The notes: a model not told the origin generated them from the sequence alone. A DNA stretch of 42,699 nt from Bacteroidia bacterium (GCA_018058135.1 JAGPCK010000023.1:1-42699), one strand, 5' to 3'; counted from the first letter of the stretch, positions 1 through 8,048 are shown. A program made the numbers and translations.

Positions 1-1663
1 AGTTGGCCTGAAAGGCAGGGCGGTTTTCTTTGCTGATGAGGCTTTGTGCTGCGGGTACACTCTTACTTGCATCCAGTACATGCACTACCGGACCACTGTA
101 ATTCTGATCAATTTTAACCGCTGTATGAACTCGAGAAGTGGTAGCTCCGCCAATCAGCAACGGAATATCCATTCCCAGCCGTTCCATTTCTTTAGCTACG
201 TGAACCATCTCATCTAAACTGGGAGTAATTAAACCACTCAGGCCAATTACGTCTGCTTTTTCAGCTTTGGCACGTTCCAGTATTTTATCAGCAGGTACCA
301 TTACGCCCATATCAACAATTTCAAAGTTGTTACAAGCCAGTACTACGCCAACAATGTTCTTTCCTATATCGTGCACATCACCTTTTACGGTAGCCAGTAA
401 AATTTTTCCTTGTCCGCCACCTGCTGCTGCTCCGGCTAAGCGTTTTTCTTCTTCCAGGTAAGGTGTTAAATAGGCTACAGATTTTTTCATAACCCGCGCA
501 CTTTTTACTACCTGAGGAAGGAACATTTTTCCTTGTCCGAACAAGTCACCCACTATGTTCATACCAGCCATCAGTGGACCTTCAATTACATTAAGTGGCT
601 TGCCGTATTTTTTACGGGCCTCTTCAGTATCTTCATCAATGTACTCTACTATACCTTTTACCAAAGCATGACTCAGACGTTCCTCAATTGTGCCTTTGCG
701 CCATTCTTCATCAATTACTTTTTCTTTGCCTTTACCTTTTACTTTCTCTGCATACTCCAGTAGTTTTTCTGTGGCATCATCCTTTCTGTCCAGCAACACA
801 TCCTCTACATACTCCAGTAGTTCTTTGTCAATTTCATCGTATACTTCTAACTGGCTGGGGTTAACAATACCCATATCCATACCGTGTTTAATGGCGTGGT
901 ACAAAAATGCCGAGTGCATGGCTTCACGCACTTTATCGTTACCTCGGAAAGAGAAAGAAACATTCGACACACCTCCGCTTATTTTTGCACCGGGCAGGTT
1001 TTCCTTAATCCATTTGGTTGCTTTGAAAAAGTCAATAGCATTTTGACGGTGCTCTTCCATCCCTGTTGCTACGGGGAATATGTTGGGGTCAAAGATGATG
1101 TCACTTGCCGGGAAGTGAACTTTTTCAGTTAATATTTTGTAAGCACGTTCAGCAATTTCAATTCTGCGTTGGTAGTTATCGGCTTGTCCTACTTCATCAA
1201 ACAGCATTACTATAACAGCTGCACCAAAACGTTTTACAATCCTGGCTTGGCGGATAAACTCTTCTTCTCCGCCTTTCATGGAAATAGAATTCACCACGCA
1301 TTTGCCCTGTACGCATTTTAATCCGGCTTCAATAATTTCCCATTTACTGGAGTCAATCATAACCGGAACACGGGCAATATCGGGCTCAGCCATAACAAGG
1401 TGAAGGAAACGGGTCATGGCTTCTGCGCCATCAATCATTCCCTCATCCATATTGATATCTATAATCTGTGCACCACCCTGCACCTGTTCTCTGGCAACAT
1501 CTAGCGCTTCATCAAAATTCCCCTCTTTAATCAATCGAAGAAATTTCTTTGAACCAGTAACGTTGGTGCGTTCTCCAACATTAATGAAATTGGAACCTTC
1601 AAAAATGACTAGAGGTTCGAGTCCAGACAGCCGGAGTGTATAGTTTTGAGCAGTATTGGTCAT
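1..1663 (-). CDS. metH: B12-dependent methionine synthase, pterin- and cobalamin-binding part (3' end outside window)
   Basis: This part of methionine synthase moves the methyl group of methyl-tetrahydrofolate to cobalamin. The frame is open from the ATG at 1663 to the window edge, so the C-terminus is missing here. An N-terminal pterin-binding domain ([14 protein letters not shown], then [14 protein letters not shown]) is followed by a helical cap ([20 protein letters not shown]) and a Rossmann B12-binding domain with [14 protein letters not shown], whose His is the cobalt ligand in the family. The homocysteine domain that starts a full-length MetH is absent and is encoded two genes upstream at 2091-3110. 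The start lies 15 bases after the receiver gene's stop, so all three genes are probably one operon. Whether the C-terminal reactivation domain is present cannot be seen. Confidence 0.95.
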   Translation of the reverse strand, partial: MTNTAQNYTLRLSGLEPLVIFEGSNFINVGERTNVTGSKKFLRLIKEGNFDEALDVAREQVQGGAQIIDINMDEGMIDGAEAMTRFLHLVMAEPDIARVPVMIDSSKWEIIEAGLKCVQGKCVVNSISMKGGEEEFIRQARIVKRFGAAVIVMLFDEVGQADNYQRRIEIAERAYKILTEKVHFPASDIIFDPNIFPVATGMEEHRQNAIDFFKATKWIKENLPGAKISGGVSNVSFSFRGNDKVREAMHSAFLYHAIKHGMDMGIVNPSQLEVYDEIDKELLEYVEDVLLDRKDDATEKLLEYAEKVKGKGKEKVIDEEWRKGTIEERLSHALVKGIVEYIDEDTEEARKKYGKPLNVIEGPLMAGMNIVGDLFGQGKMFLPQVVKSARVMKKSVAYLTPYLEEEKRLAGAAAGGGQGKILLATVKGDVHDIGKNIVGVVLACNNFEIVDMGVMVPADKILERAKAEKADVIGLSGLITPSLDEMVHVAKEMERLGMDIPLLIGGATTSRVHTAVKIDQNYSGPVVHVLDASKSVPAAQSLISKENRPAFQAN

Positions 1664-1678
1664 AGAAATTTTATGAAA

Positions 1679-2065
1679 TTAAACGTGGTAAACAGCAGAG
1701 AGTTTTTCAAAAAGTTCTTCAGGTTTAAACGGTTTGGTGATAACATCATTTATGCCTGCAGTTTTAGCATTCTCCTGAGTGTCGGAAGAGGCGTCTGCTG
1801 TAAGCGCAAAAATAGGGGTGGTGGTATTAAATTTTCGTATTTCAACAGAGGCTTCAATCCCGTTCATTACGGGCATAAACATGTCCATCAAAATAACATC
1901 ATAAGTTCCTTCTTTGCATTTATCAACAGCTTCTCTGCCGTTCTTGGCCACGTCTGTTATCACACCCCAGCGCTGTACAAATTTGGTAAGCACCAGTATG
2001 TTCATGTTATCATCTTCAGCAATAAGCATACGTAAACCGTTCAGGTCGTTTTTTACTTCACTCAT
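1679..2065 (-). CDS. Stand-alone response regulator receiver domain
   Basis: This is a 128-residue protein consisting only of a CheY-like receiver. The acidic pair is in LIAEDDNMN (D18, D19), the predicted phospho-acceptor is D61 in VILMDMFMP, the switch Thr is T89 in ALTAD and the conserved Lys is K111 in TKPF. All key residues are present, so it should be phosphorylatable. There is no output domain and no histidine kinase gene in the window. The DDNxxN opening resembles receivers of hybrid kinases. It lies 25 bases after the homocysteine methyltransferase gene and 15 bases before the rest of metH, so it is likely co-transcribed with them and under the same SAM riboswitch. A role in methionine metabolism is not known to me. 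Confidence 0.93.
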   Translation of the reverse strand: MSEVKNDLNGLRMLIAEDDNMNILVLTKFVQRWGVITDVAKNGREAVDKCKEGTYDVILMDMFMPVMNGIEASVEIRKFNTTTPIFALTADASSDTQENAKTAGINDVITKPFKPEELFEKLSAVYHV

Positions 2066-2090
2066 ATTATCTTCTCGTCAGTAAAATGCA

Positions 2091-3110
2091 TTAAGAATTT
2101 GAAACTACAACAGATTCAATTTTTCGCGGTTGATATTTTGCAGCCATCTCAGCTATTGCTTTAATGTGATCGGGAGTTGTTCCGCAGCAGCCCCCCAAAA
2201 TGTTTACCAATCCTTCTTTGCAAAATTCTTCTACTTGTTTGGCCATGGCAGCCGGACTTTCATCATATTGTCCCATTTCATTTGGTAAGCCTGCATTAGG
2301 ATATGCACTTACATAATACGGGGAGTTGGCCGACATGGTTTGTAGATAAGGCCTTAAGGCGCTTGCTCCCAAAGCACAGTTTAATCCGATACTTAGTAGC
2401 GGCATGTGCTGCATGCTGATGAGAAAAGCTTCTGTAGTTTGTCCGGATAATGTTCTTCCGGATGCATCGGTTATGGTTCCGCTCACCATCACGGGAATTG
2501 ATTTACCGGTTTCATCAAACAACTCATCAATAGCAAATAAGGCAGCTTTGGCATTTAATGTGTCGAAAATAGTTTCTACCAGCAGCACATCAACACCACC
2601 CTCTATTAATTTCTGAGCCTGTTGTTTATAAGCAACTACTAAGGCATCAAATGTAATGGCACGATAGCCGGGGTCGTTTACATCAGGAGAAAGTGAGGCA
2701 GTTCGGTTAGTGGGGCCCATGGCTCCGGCTACATATCGTGGTTTATCAGGTGTAAGTGCAGTAATCTCATCCGCCACTTCGCGCGCAATCTTTGCTGAGA
2801 AAAAGTTGATATCATCCACCATGTGTTCCAGATGATAATCTGCCTGAGCAATGGTGGTACCGCTGAAAGTATTCGTTTCAATAATGTCTGCCCCGGCTTC
2901 CAGGTATTGCTTGTGGATAGCTTTGATTACATCAGGACGTGTAACGGAGAGTAAATCGTTATTTCCTTTTAATGATTGTGGATGGTCTTTCAACTGCTCG
3001 TTTCTGAAATCATTTTCTTCCAGTTGATACCGCTGAATCATGGTTCCCATGGCGCCATCCAGTATAAGGATACGCTTTTGAATAATGTCTTTTATATCGG
3101 GTTTTGTCAT
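2091..3110 (-). CDS. metH: Homocysteine S-methyltransferase domain of split methionine synthase
   Basis: This 339-residue protein is the homocysteine-binding module of B12-dependent methionine synthase, encoded alone. It opens with [11 protein letters not shown], typical of the family. The three zinc-binding cysteines are visible: C245 in LNCALGAS, and C308 and C309 in GGCCGTT. It would activate homocysteine for methylation by the cobalamin-carrying partner encoded at 1-1663. The ATG at 3110 follows an AAAAGG stretch and lies only 14 bases after the riboswitch P1 stem. Split MetH genes are known in Bacteroidota; the unusual part is the receiver gene between the halves. Confidence 0.95.
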   Translation of the reverse strand: MTKPDIKDIIQKRILILDGAMGTMIQRYQLEENDFRNEQLKDHPQSLKGNNDLLSVTRPDVIKAIHKQYLEAGADIIETNTFSGTTIAQADYHLEHMVDDINFFSAKIAREVADEITALTPDKPRYVAGAMGPTNRTASLSPDVNDPGYRAITFDALVVAYKQQAQKLIEGGVDVLLVETIFDTLNAKAALFAIDELFDETGKSIPVMVSGTITDASGRTLSGQTTEAFLISMQHMPLLSIGLNCALGASALRPYLQTMSANSPYYVSAYPNAGLPNEMGQYDESPAAMAKQVEEFCKEGLVNILGGCCGTTPDHIKAIAEMAAKYQPRKIESVVVSNS

Positions 3111-3124
3111 TGCCTTTTTATTTT

Positions 3125-3278
3125 CTTATCGCGATTGACTTCGTGACAGCAGGCAGTTAAAAGTATAACTGCTCATCTGTATACGAAACAGTAATTTCGT
3201 ATTAGGAGTTGGCACCCGTCACTTGCCGGGTTGCCAAGACTTCACAGGGCCTATTCCCTCTGTCTTTCTTGATAAGCG
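3125..3278 (-). promoter_or_regulatory. SAM-I (S-box) riboswitch upstream of split metH operon
   Basis: Read on the minus strand from 3278, the leader starts CGCTTATCAAGA, then has CAGAGGGAATAGGCCCTGTG, GGCAACCCGG and GGTGCCAACTCC. These are the conserved core elements of the SAM-I riboswitch. The P1 helix closes with CTTATC at the 5' side and GATAAG (minus-strand copy of 3125-3130) at the 3' side. A long central hairpin lies between them. The P1 3' strand is 14 bases from the metH start codon and no terminator hairpin fits in that space, so control of translation initiation is more likely than attenuation. High SAM should repress the operon. Confidence 0.93.
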
Positions 3279-3281
3279 TGG

Positions 3282-3289
3282 CAAATATA
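3282..3289 (-). promoter_or_regulatory. -7 promoter element of the riboswitch/metH operon
   Basis: The minus strand reads TATATTTG, a full match to the Bacteroidota TAnnTTTG element. The expected transcription start, 4-7 bases downstream, falls at about 3276, which coincides with the 5' edge of the riboswitch. No TTG was found at the -33 distance. Confidence 0.6.
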
Positions 3290-3395
3290 AGTTAATGCCA
3301 TATACTTTGTTACCACATTCTCAAATTGGGCCATTTTTTTCAGCCTTTTCATTCGCCCAACGAGTTTTATCCCAAAATAGTTCATTTACGGACGC

Positions 3396-3425
3396 TTGTA
3401 TCCCGTAATGGGCCTGTTATTTTTG
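3396..3425 (+). promoter_or_regulatory. Bacteroidota-type promoter for a candidate small RNA
   Basis: TTG at 3396-3398 is followed by exactly 19 bases and TATTTTTG at 3418-3425. This is a complete TTG-N19-TAnnTTTG promoter. No protein-coding gene follows on this strand before 4584, but a hairpin terminator does (3527-3561). Confidence 0.6.
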
Positions 3426-3430
3426 GCAAT

Positions 3431-3561
3431 GAGATAAAAAAAACTGATTTTCAGTAAATTGCTGTTTGGCACAACTATTTCTATATTATTGCCAGCAGAC
3501 AGATAGGTTTTTCATAGTTTAGTTAGCCCCGGGATTCGCAAGATTTCCGGGGTTTCTTTTT
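3431..3561 (+). ncRNA. Candidate small RNA, about 130 nt
   Basis: The region between the promoter at 3396-3425 and the terminator at 3527-3561 has no open frame worth the name but has structure. There is a small hairpin ACTGA-TTT-TCAGT at 3443-3455 and a longer stem pairing CTG..GGCA (3462-3471) with TGCC..CAG (3490-3498), followed by an A/U-rich single-stranded stretch and the terminator. It lies between the divergent metH riboswitch leader and the convergent LuxE-like gene. I do not recognise a known RNA family. The call rests on promoter, structure and terminator together. Confidence 0.5.
3527..3561 (+). terminator. Rho-independent terminator of the candidate small RNA
   Basis: CCCCGG at 3527-3532 pairs with CCGGGG at 3547-3552, followed directly by TTTCTTTTT. 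The U-tract is on the plus strand only, so this is not the terminator of the minus-strand gene at 3567-4565. Confidence 0.75.
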
Positions 3562-3566
3562 ATATG

Positions 3567-4565
3567 TTACGCAAAAAGCAGATTACAACCTCTGATATCA
3601 CTGTTGTCAAGTCTGCCGCTCACCTCAAAACCATTGGTGTGTATATGTCCTATATCATCTGTAGCAATAAAAGCACAAGAGTCTACATTGGCCAAATCAA
3701 TAATGTTGATGGCACCTGATGCACCACTTTCAAGGCAGATGTCAAAAGGGTCGTTGGTATTTCTAACCAGTATTTTCATCCAAGGCGGAGTATGGAAAAG
3801 TGAATCGCTCCCTGAGTACGCCTGACTTAATAACTCAGTCATTCCGTATTCAGAGATAATTGCAGCTGGTTGTAACCTTGTTTGAAGAATATGGTGCAGT
3901 TCATTGCGTGTTATTTCTTTTCTGCGCCCCTTCATACCTCCGGTTTCAATAATAATTGTATTGTCGAGGTGAAGTTTGGTTTGGTCAGTTATGTTAAGCA
4001 ATGCATAAGTCACACCCCATAAAAGCAGTTTTTTTTCTTCTGTCCGGGCTTTTTCCTGCAAATAAGTTAGGTGATTAATGAGTTGTTCGTCTAAAGGATA
4101 GAACCTGCTATCGCTGTGTTTACTTTGTCTTACCAGGTGTTCTACCATATAAATGAGTGATGATCCCTGCCGTTCCATGTAGGAGGGAAGCACTGCACAG
4201 AAAATAAAATCATCCGGTTTACCAATAAAGCGGTTAAAACTATTAATAAAAGATTTAATGTACAGATGGATTGATTTTATTCGGTGATAACTTTGTCCTG
4301 TGCTGGTTGTAGAACTGCTGCTGAATATAATTTCAGGTTCAAATATTCCCGTTTGTACCTGTTGCGTCTTAAAGAACTGAACAGGCAGAAAAGGTATATC
4401 CTGAATATGTTTTACAGAAGATGCATCTTTCCCTAATAAAGAAATGTACTGGCGGTAAACAGGGTTATGAATAGCCTGATGCTGAAATAAAAGAAGGGCA
4501 TAATCGTTAAAATCGAAGCCGGAGGATGAAAATAGCTCATCAATGAATCTGTCACGGTTAAACAT
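3567..4565 (-). CDS. LuxE-like acyl-protein synthetase family protein
   Basis: This 332-residue protein resembles the LuxE/acyl-protein synthetase group of adenylate-forming enzymes, which activate an acyl group as an AMP ester and pass it to a protein or thiol. The Ser/Thr-rich AMP-loop is SSSSTTSTGQSYH near residue 85. Later motifs are IIIETGGMKGRRKE and ISEYGMTELLSQAYS, the second being the adenylate-binding A5-like motif. There are no luciferase or fatty-acid reductase genes nearby, so bioluminescence is not implied and the acyl substrate is unknown. In Bacteroidota such genes occur as single enzymes. It is transcribed divergently from the lipoprotein at 4584 with only 18 bases between the two starts. 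Confidence 0.8.
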   Translation of the reverse strand: MFNRDRFIDELFSSSGFDFNDYALLLFQHQAIHNPVYRQYISLLGKDASSVKHIQDIPFLPVQFFKTQQVQTGIFEPEIIFSSSSTTSTGQSYHRIKSIHLYIKSFINSFNRFIGKPDDFIFCAVLPSYMERQGSSLIYMVEHLVRQSKHSDSRFYPLDEQLINHLTYLQEKARTEEKKLLLWGVTYALLNITDQTKLHLDNTIIIETGGMKGRRKEITRNELHHILQTRLQPAAIISEYGMTELLSQAYSGSDSLFHTPPWMKILVRNTNDPFDICLESGASGAINIIDLANVDSCAFIATDDIGHIHTNGFEVSGRLDNSDIRGCNLLFA

Positions 4566-4581
4566 TATCTTTGCAAAAGTA
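4566..4581. promoter_or_regulatory. Two head-to-head -7 promoter elements in 16 bases
   Basis: The 18-base gap between two divergent genes contains TATCTTTG (4566-4573, plus strand) abutting CAAAAGTA (4574-4581), which is TACTTTTG on the minus strand. Both match TAnnTTTG. Predicted transcripts would begin about 5 bases before each start codon, giving nearly leaderless mRNAs. Confidence 0.6.
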
Positions 4582-4583
4582 AT

Positions 4584-5105
4584 ATGAAGAATTGTACTTT
4601 CTTTTTAATTTCATTGCTGATGCTTCTGTTGTTTTCCTGCAGAGACAGGGAGTCATTACCTGTTGTGCCGGAAATCAGTTTTAAAAGCTACAGTAAAGTA
4701 ACGAATGCGGCAGGAAAGGATTCGTTGATACGGATTAGTTTTAATTACCTTGACGGTGACGGAGATTTGGGTTTATCTGCTCGTGATACTTTTCCTCCGT
4801 TTCATTACACCGCTACCAATAAGTTTTATTACAATATCTTCATTGATTACCTGGAGAAAAAAGGAGGCATATTTGTACCGGTGACGGTACCTTTTACAAA
4901 TGATACCATACGTTTCTTGTATCGAATGGATGTGATTACACCAACCGGAAAAAACAAAGCAATTAAGGGTGATATTACAATGGATATTGACTTATCTCCT
5001 TATCCTGTTAAGCCAGATACTATTCAATTTAAGGTTCAGATAGCCGACAGGCAATTACACCTGAGCAATAACACAGAATCTCCGCAGATTAATATGAATT
5101 ACTAA
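4584..5105 (+). CDS. Lipoprotein of unknown function
   Basis: This 173-residue protein starts with a hydrophobic signal peptide ending in LLFSC, a lipobox, so it should be lipid-anchored. The mature part is rich in beta-prone segments, with a DGDGDLGL stretch near residue 60 that could be a calcium-binding-like or simple turn motif. I do not recognise the family. It has a possible weak hairpin after the stop at 5105-5130 and no operon partner downstream. Confidence 0.8.
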   Translation: MKNCTFFLISLLMLLLFSCRDRESLPVVPEISFKSYSKVTNAAGKDSLIRISFNYLDGDGDLGLSARDTFPPFHYTATNKFYYNIFIDYLEKKGGIFVPVTVPFTNDTIRFLYRMDVITPTGKNKAIKGDITMDIDLSPYPVKPDTIQFKVQIADRQLHLSNNTESPQINMNY

Positions 5106-5148
5106 GCACTGAAAAGACTTCTCAGCGCTTTCGATAGACTGAAGGGTA

Positions 5149-5373
5149 CTAAAAATCTTCTTCTTCGTCTTCTTCTTCAAAGTCGTCATCAAAATCATCT
5201 TCCACGTCAAGATCTAAATCCAGATCATCGTCTGAATCTTCTTCGTCTTCATCAGGTGCAAAAAAGTTCTTCTTCACGTACTTCGTTTCTTTTTGAGTAC
5301 CTGGTGTGGGTTTTAAAGATGGTTTCTTTTTAACCTCTGTTTTTTCTTTGGTGTTTTTTATAGCTTTTTTCAT
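5149..5373 (-). CDS. Small two-block charged protein (Lys-rich head, Asp/Glu tail)
   Basis: This 74-residue protein has two opposite halves. Residues 1-36 are basic with many Lys, Thr and Pro. From about residue 42 to the end nearly every residue is Asp or Glu, with Leu and Phe spaced through it (DLDLDLDVEDDFDDDF). It has no signal peptide or membrane segment. A promoter candidate lies upstream. Function is unknown; such a tail could mimic nucleic acid or hold a basic partner, which is inference. The low complexity makes the coding call less certain than usual, but start, promoter and isolation support it. Confidence 0.65.
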   Translation of the reverse strand: MKKAIKNTKEKTEVKKKPSLKPTPGTQKETKYVKKNFFAPDEDEEDSDDDLDLDLDVEDDFDDDFEEEDEEEDF

Positions 5374-5401
5374 CTTAAGTTGTAACGAGAGAAGCTTTAA
5401 A

Positions 5402-5434
5402 CAAATTTAAAAGTTTTATTAATTAAAAAATCAA
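5402..5434 (-). promoter_or_regulatory. Promoter of the charged small protein
   Basis: The minus strand reads TTG (5434-5432), 22 bases, then TAAATTTG (5409-5402). This matches the Bacteroidota promoter within the accepted spacing and points to the ATG at 5373. Confidence 0.5.
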
Positions 5435-5516
5435 ATCAGAAATATTTTTTTTAAAATTTTTCTGAGGCGAAATTTATGTCGGCAATTTGTAATTCCAAAC
5501 GATGAGTTAAAATACT

Positions 5517-6419
5517 TTACTGAAATAATTCACATGCTGTCCTGAAAGTGTTACAGTGTGCATTTACAATATCACCGATTCGGGGAGAATAACCACCACC
5601 CATCGAGGTTACAATTGGAACTGAATGTTGCACTGCAAGGTTAAAAACCAGTCGGTCGCGTTCTATGCATTCTTCAGTGGTAAGAAGAAGTTTGCCATAT
5701 TTATCTGTAGCAAGCACGTCTACACCGGAGTTATAAAATATAAAGTCGGGGGAGAAGAGTTTCATTATTTTGCTGAGTTGTTCGGCTAATATCTGCAGGT
5801 ACTTTTCTCCTGAAGTGTTTGTGGCCAGTTCGATGTCCAGGTCAGAGGTTTCTTTTCGCAACGGGTAATTTTCCTTTCCGTGCATACTAAAAGTGAATAC
5901 GCGAGGTTCGTTCGAAAATATTTCAGCAGTACCGTTTCCCTGATGAACGTCTAAGTCTACAATTAAAACACGTTTTGCCCATTGCTGGTGCAGCAGGTAG
6001 TTAGCGGCAACTGCATTGTCATTCAATAAGCAGAAGCCTTCACCTTTGTTGGTAAAAGCGTGGTGTGTGCCACCGGCTATGTTTAATGCAGCTCCGTTTT
6101 TTATGGCATATTCAGCACATGTTATTGTTCCCTGCACCAGAACAAATTCTCTTTTTACCAGTTCGTTTGTTAATGGGAAACCTACAGCCCTTATTTCCTT
6201 TTCACTCAACGCTAATTGTAACAGTTTTTCTACATACGCTGGGGAGTGGGTAAGTAAAACAGTTTTCAGGTTAGCTTCTTCCGGCTCGAAGAATTGCTCC
6301 GGAGTTACCACGTTTTCCCTCAATAGTTGTTCATGCAGCAACTCGTACTTGGCCATAGGGAAACGATGGCCTTCAGGCAATGGTAAGGTATAGAGATTAC
6401 TCCAGGCAATGTGAATCAT
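5517..6419 (-). CDS. Histone-deacetylase-family (class IV-like) deacetylase
   Basis: This 300-residue enzyme belongs to the arginase/HDAC fold, Zn-dependent hydrolases that remove acetyl groups from lysines or polyamines. Motifs in order are GGTHHAF with the paired catalytic histidines, GFCLLNDNAVAA, VDLDVHQGNGT with the Asp and His zinc ligands, SGVDVLATD with the last zinc Asp, and MGGGY with the Tyr that stabilises the transition state. All key residues are present. The GFCLLND form resembles HDAC11-type bacterial members. The natural substrate is unknown. It is a single gene divergent from pntAA. Confidence 0.9.
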   Translation of the reverse strand: MIHIAWSNLYTLPLPEGHRFPMAKYELLHEQLLRENVVTPEQFFEPEEANLKTVLLTHSPAYVEKLLQLALSEKEIRAVGFPLTNELVKREFVLVQGTITCAEYAIKNGAALNIAGGTHHAFTNKGEGFCLLNDNAVAANYLLHQQWAKRVLIVDLDVHQGNGTAEIFSNEPRVFTFSMHGKENYPLRKETSDLDIELATNTSGEKYLQILAEQLSKIMKLFSPDFIFYNSGVDVLATDKYGKLLLTTEECIERDRLVFNLAVQHSVPIVTSMGGGYSPRIGDIVNAHCNTFRTACELFQ

Positions 6420-6486
6420 ATTTAATTGATGTCCGAATTACCTCAATTGTTTGTTTAGAATTATTCTAATTATTGGCTATTTTGCA

Positions 6487-6501
6487 CTGCAACATTTGCA
6501 G
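6487..6501. promoter_or_regulatory. Inverted repeat upstream of the transhydrogenase operon
   Basis: CTGCAA-CAT-TTGCAG is a perfect 6-bp inverted repeat with a 3-base centre, between the HDAC start and the pntAA GTG start. It just precedes TATATTTA (6509-6516), a 7-of-8 match to the -7 element. It could be an operator, but the evidence is only symmetry and position. Confidence 0.35.
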
Positions 6502-6534
6502 AATGTTATATATTTACCCCAAAAACAATACTAC

Positions 6535-7674
6535 GTGAAATTAGCAGTACTCAAAGAAACACGGGCCAATGAGCCGCGTGTGGCACTTACACCCTCAGTG
6601 GTGCAAAGTTTCGTAAAAGCCGGATTTGAAGTTACGGTAGAATCGGAAGCGGGCATGGCCTCTTCATATTCTGATGAGGCTTATGTTAAGGCAGGAGCGA
6701 AAATAGCTTCTTCAGTAGCTGATTTGTACAACAATGCACAAGTGGTTATAAAAATGAGCCCGCCTCAGGAGAATGAGGTGCAGCAACTACCACAAGGATG
6801 TTCACTAATATCGCTGATTTACGGAAGTATGAACGCGGCATTGGTGCAACAGCTTAACCAAAAACAAATATCAGTATTTGCTATGGATGCCATTCCGCGT
6901 ATTTCGCGTGCACAAAATATGGATGCTTTAAGCTCACAAAGCAATCTGGCAGGTTACAAAGCGGTATTACTTGGTGCAAACCACATGCAGAAAATATTTC
7001 CGTTGATGATGACAGCTGCCGGAACTATAACTCCTTCACGTGTGCTCATCTTTGGTGCAGGTGTGGCAGGGTTACAAGCTGTTGCTACCGCGAAGCGTTT
7101 GGGTGCTATTGTGGAGGTAACTGATGTTCGTCCGGAGACAAAGGAACAGGTGGAATCATTAGGCGGTAAATTTATTGAAGTAAAATCTGATGACGCTGTT
7201 AAAGTAGAAGGCGGATACGCCAAAGAAGTTTCTGCCGAATATTTACAGAAACAAAAAGAAGCCGTGAACAAATCATTGTTTCAGGCCGATCTTGTTATCA
7301 CAACAGCCTTGGTTATGGGTAAAAAAGCTCCAGTACTTATTACGGAAGAACAGGTAAAACAAATGAAACTGGGCGCAGTAATAGTAGATATGGCCATTGA
7401 ACAAGGCGGAAACTGTGAACTGAGTGAATTGAATAAAAACGTTAACAAATACGGTGTAAACATTATCGGTCAGGCTAACTTACCCGGCACACTTTCAAAT
7501 AATGCCAGTGAGCTGTACGCAAAAAACGTGTACAATCTGCTTATGCATCTGGCTACAAAAGACGGTTTCAAGTGGGAACTGGAGGAAGAGATTACCAAAG
7601 GTACACTTATAGCACACAAAGGTGAAATCCTGAATCCCATGATTAAGCAAGCATTATCACAACCCTCAAACTAA
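6535..7674 (+). CDS. pntAA: NAD(P) transhydrogenase subunit alpha, part 1 (dI, NAD-binding)
   Basis: This is the soluble NAD(H)-binding domain I of the proton-translocating transhydrogenase, about 379 residues from the GTG at 6535. I prefer this start because the family begins at KLAVLKETRANEPRVALTP, and the longer open frame from 6451 runs through a possible -7 element and an inverted repeat. The RQD-type region is represented by PRISRAQNMDALSSQ, and the NAD Rossmann loop is FGAGVAGLQAVATA. It works with pntAB (10 bases downstream) and pntB to couple hydride transfer from NADH to NADP with proton movement across the inner membrane. Confidence 0.95.
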   Translation: MKLAVLKETRANEPRVALTPSVVQSFVKAGFEVTVESEAGMASSYSDEAYVKAGAKIASSVADLYNNAQVVIKMSPPQENEVQQLPQGCSLISLIYGSMNAALVQQLNQKQISVFAMDAIPRISRAQNMDALSSQSNLAGYKAVLLGANHMQKIFPLMMTAAGTITPSRVLIFGAGVAGLQAVATAKRLGAIVEVTDVRPETKEQVESLGGKFIEVKSDDAVKVEGGYAKEVSAEYLQKQKEAVNKSLFQADLVITTALVMGKKAPVLITEEQVKQMKLGAVIVDMAIEQGGNCELSELNKNVNKYGVNIIGQANLPGTLSNNASELYAKNVYNLLMHLATKDGFKWELEEEITKGTLIAHKGEILNPMIKQALSQPSN

Positions 7675-7683
7675 ATACAGCAC

Positions 7684-7989
7684 ATGGAAACAATACTTAA
7701 TTTTATAACAGATAACCTGCAGTTAATTTACCTTATTATACTCATGATTTTTGTTGGCGTGGAGATTATTTCTCACGTACCATCTGTTTTACATACGCCT
7801 TTAATGAGTGGTGCCAATGCCATTCACGGTGTGGTAATCATCGGTTCCATCATTGTTATGGGGCAGGCACATCAAACTGCTTCACTGGTACTGGGCTTTC
7901 TGGCCGTTGTACTCGGAACACTTAATGTTGTGGGTGGTTTTGTGGTAACCGACCGCATGCTCGAAATGTTCAAGAAAAAGAAAAAGTAA
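7684..7989 (+). CDS. pntAB: NAD(P) transhydrogenase subunit alpha, part 2 (membrane)
   Basis: This 101-residue membrane protein forms part of domain II, the proton channel. It has about three hydrophobic helices and the conserved VEIISHVPSVLHTPLMSGANAIHG segment between them (the S-x-HTPLMSGANA region). Splitting of the alpha subunit into pntAA and pntAB is common outside enterics. The stop codon TAA overlaps an ATG (TAATG) that could start the next frame at 7989, although I favour a later start for that gene. Confidence 0.95.
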   Translation: METILNFITDNLQLIYLIILMIFVGVEIISHVPSVLHTPLMSGANAIHGVVIIGSIIVMGQAHQTASLVLGFLAVVLGTLNVVGGFVVTDRMLEMFKKKKK

Positions 7990-8048
7990 TGAAAGGAATT
8001 TCGAATGCTCAATTTCTAATGGTTAATAGTGTAAATATTTTGAATGTA

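Noticed and set aside
1646..2035. Plus-strand open frame opposite the receiver gene
   Set aside because: It lies wholly over the well-conserved receiver gene on the minus strand and has no family-like sequence.
6451..6534. Extended N-terminus of pntAA from an ATG at 6451
   Set aside because: The family starts at KLAVLKETR, and this stretch contains the palindrome and -7-like element, so the GTG at 6535 is used.
7989..8048. Start of the S23-family gene at the TAATG junction
   Set aside because: Although coupling would be neat, the first 20 residues match repeat-like AT sequence and not the family start MSEGKIYDLEERTF.
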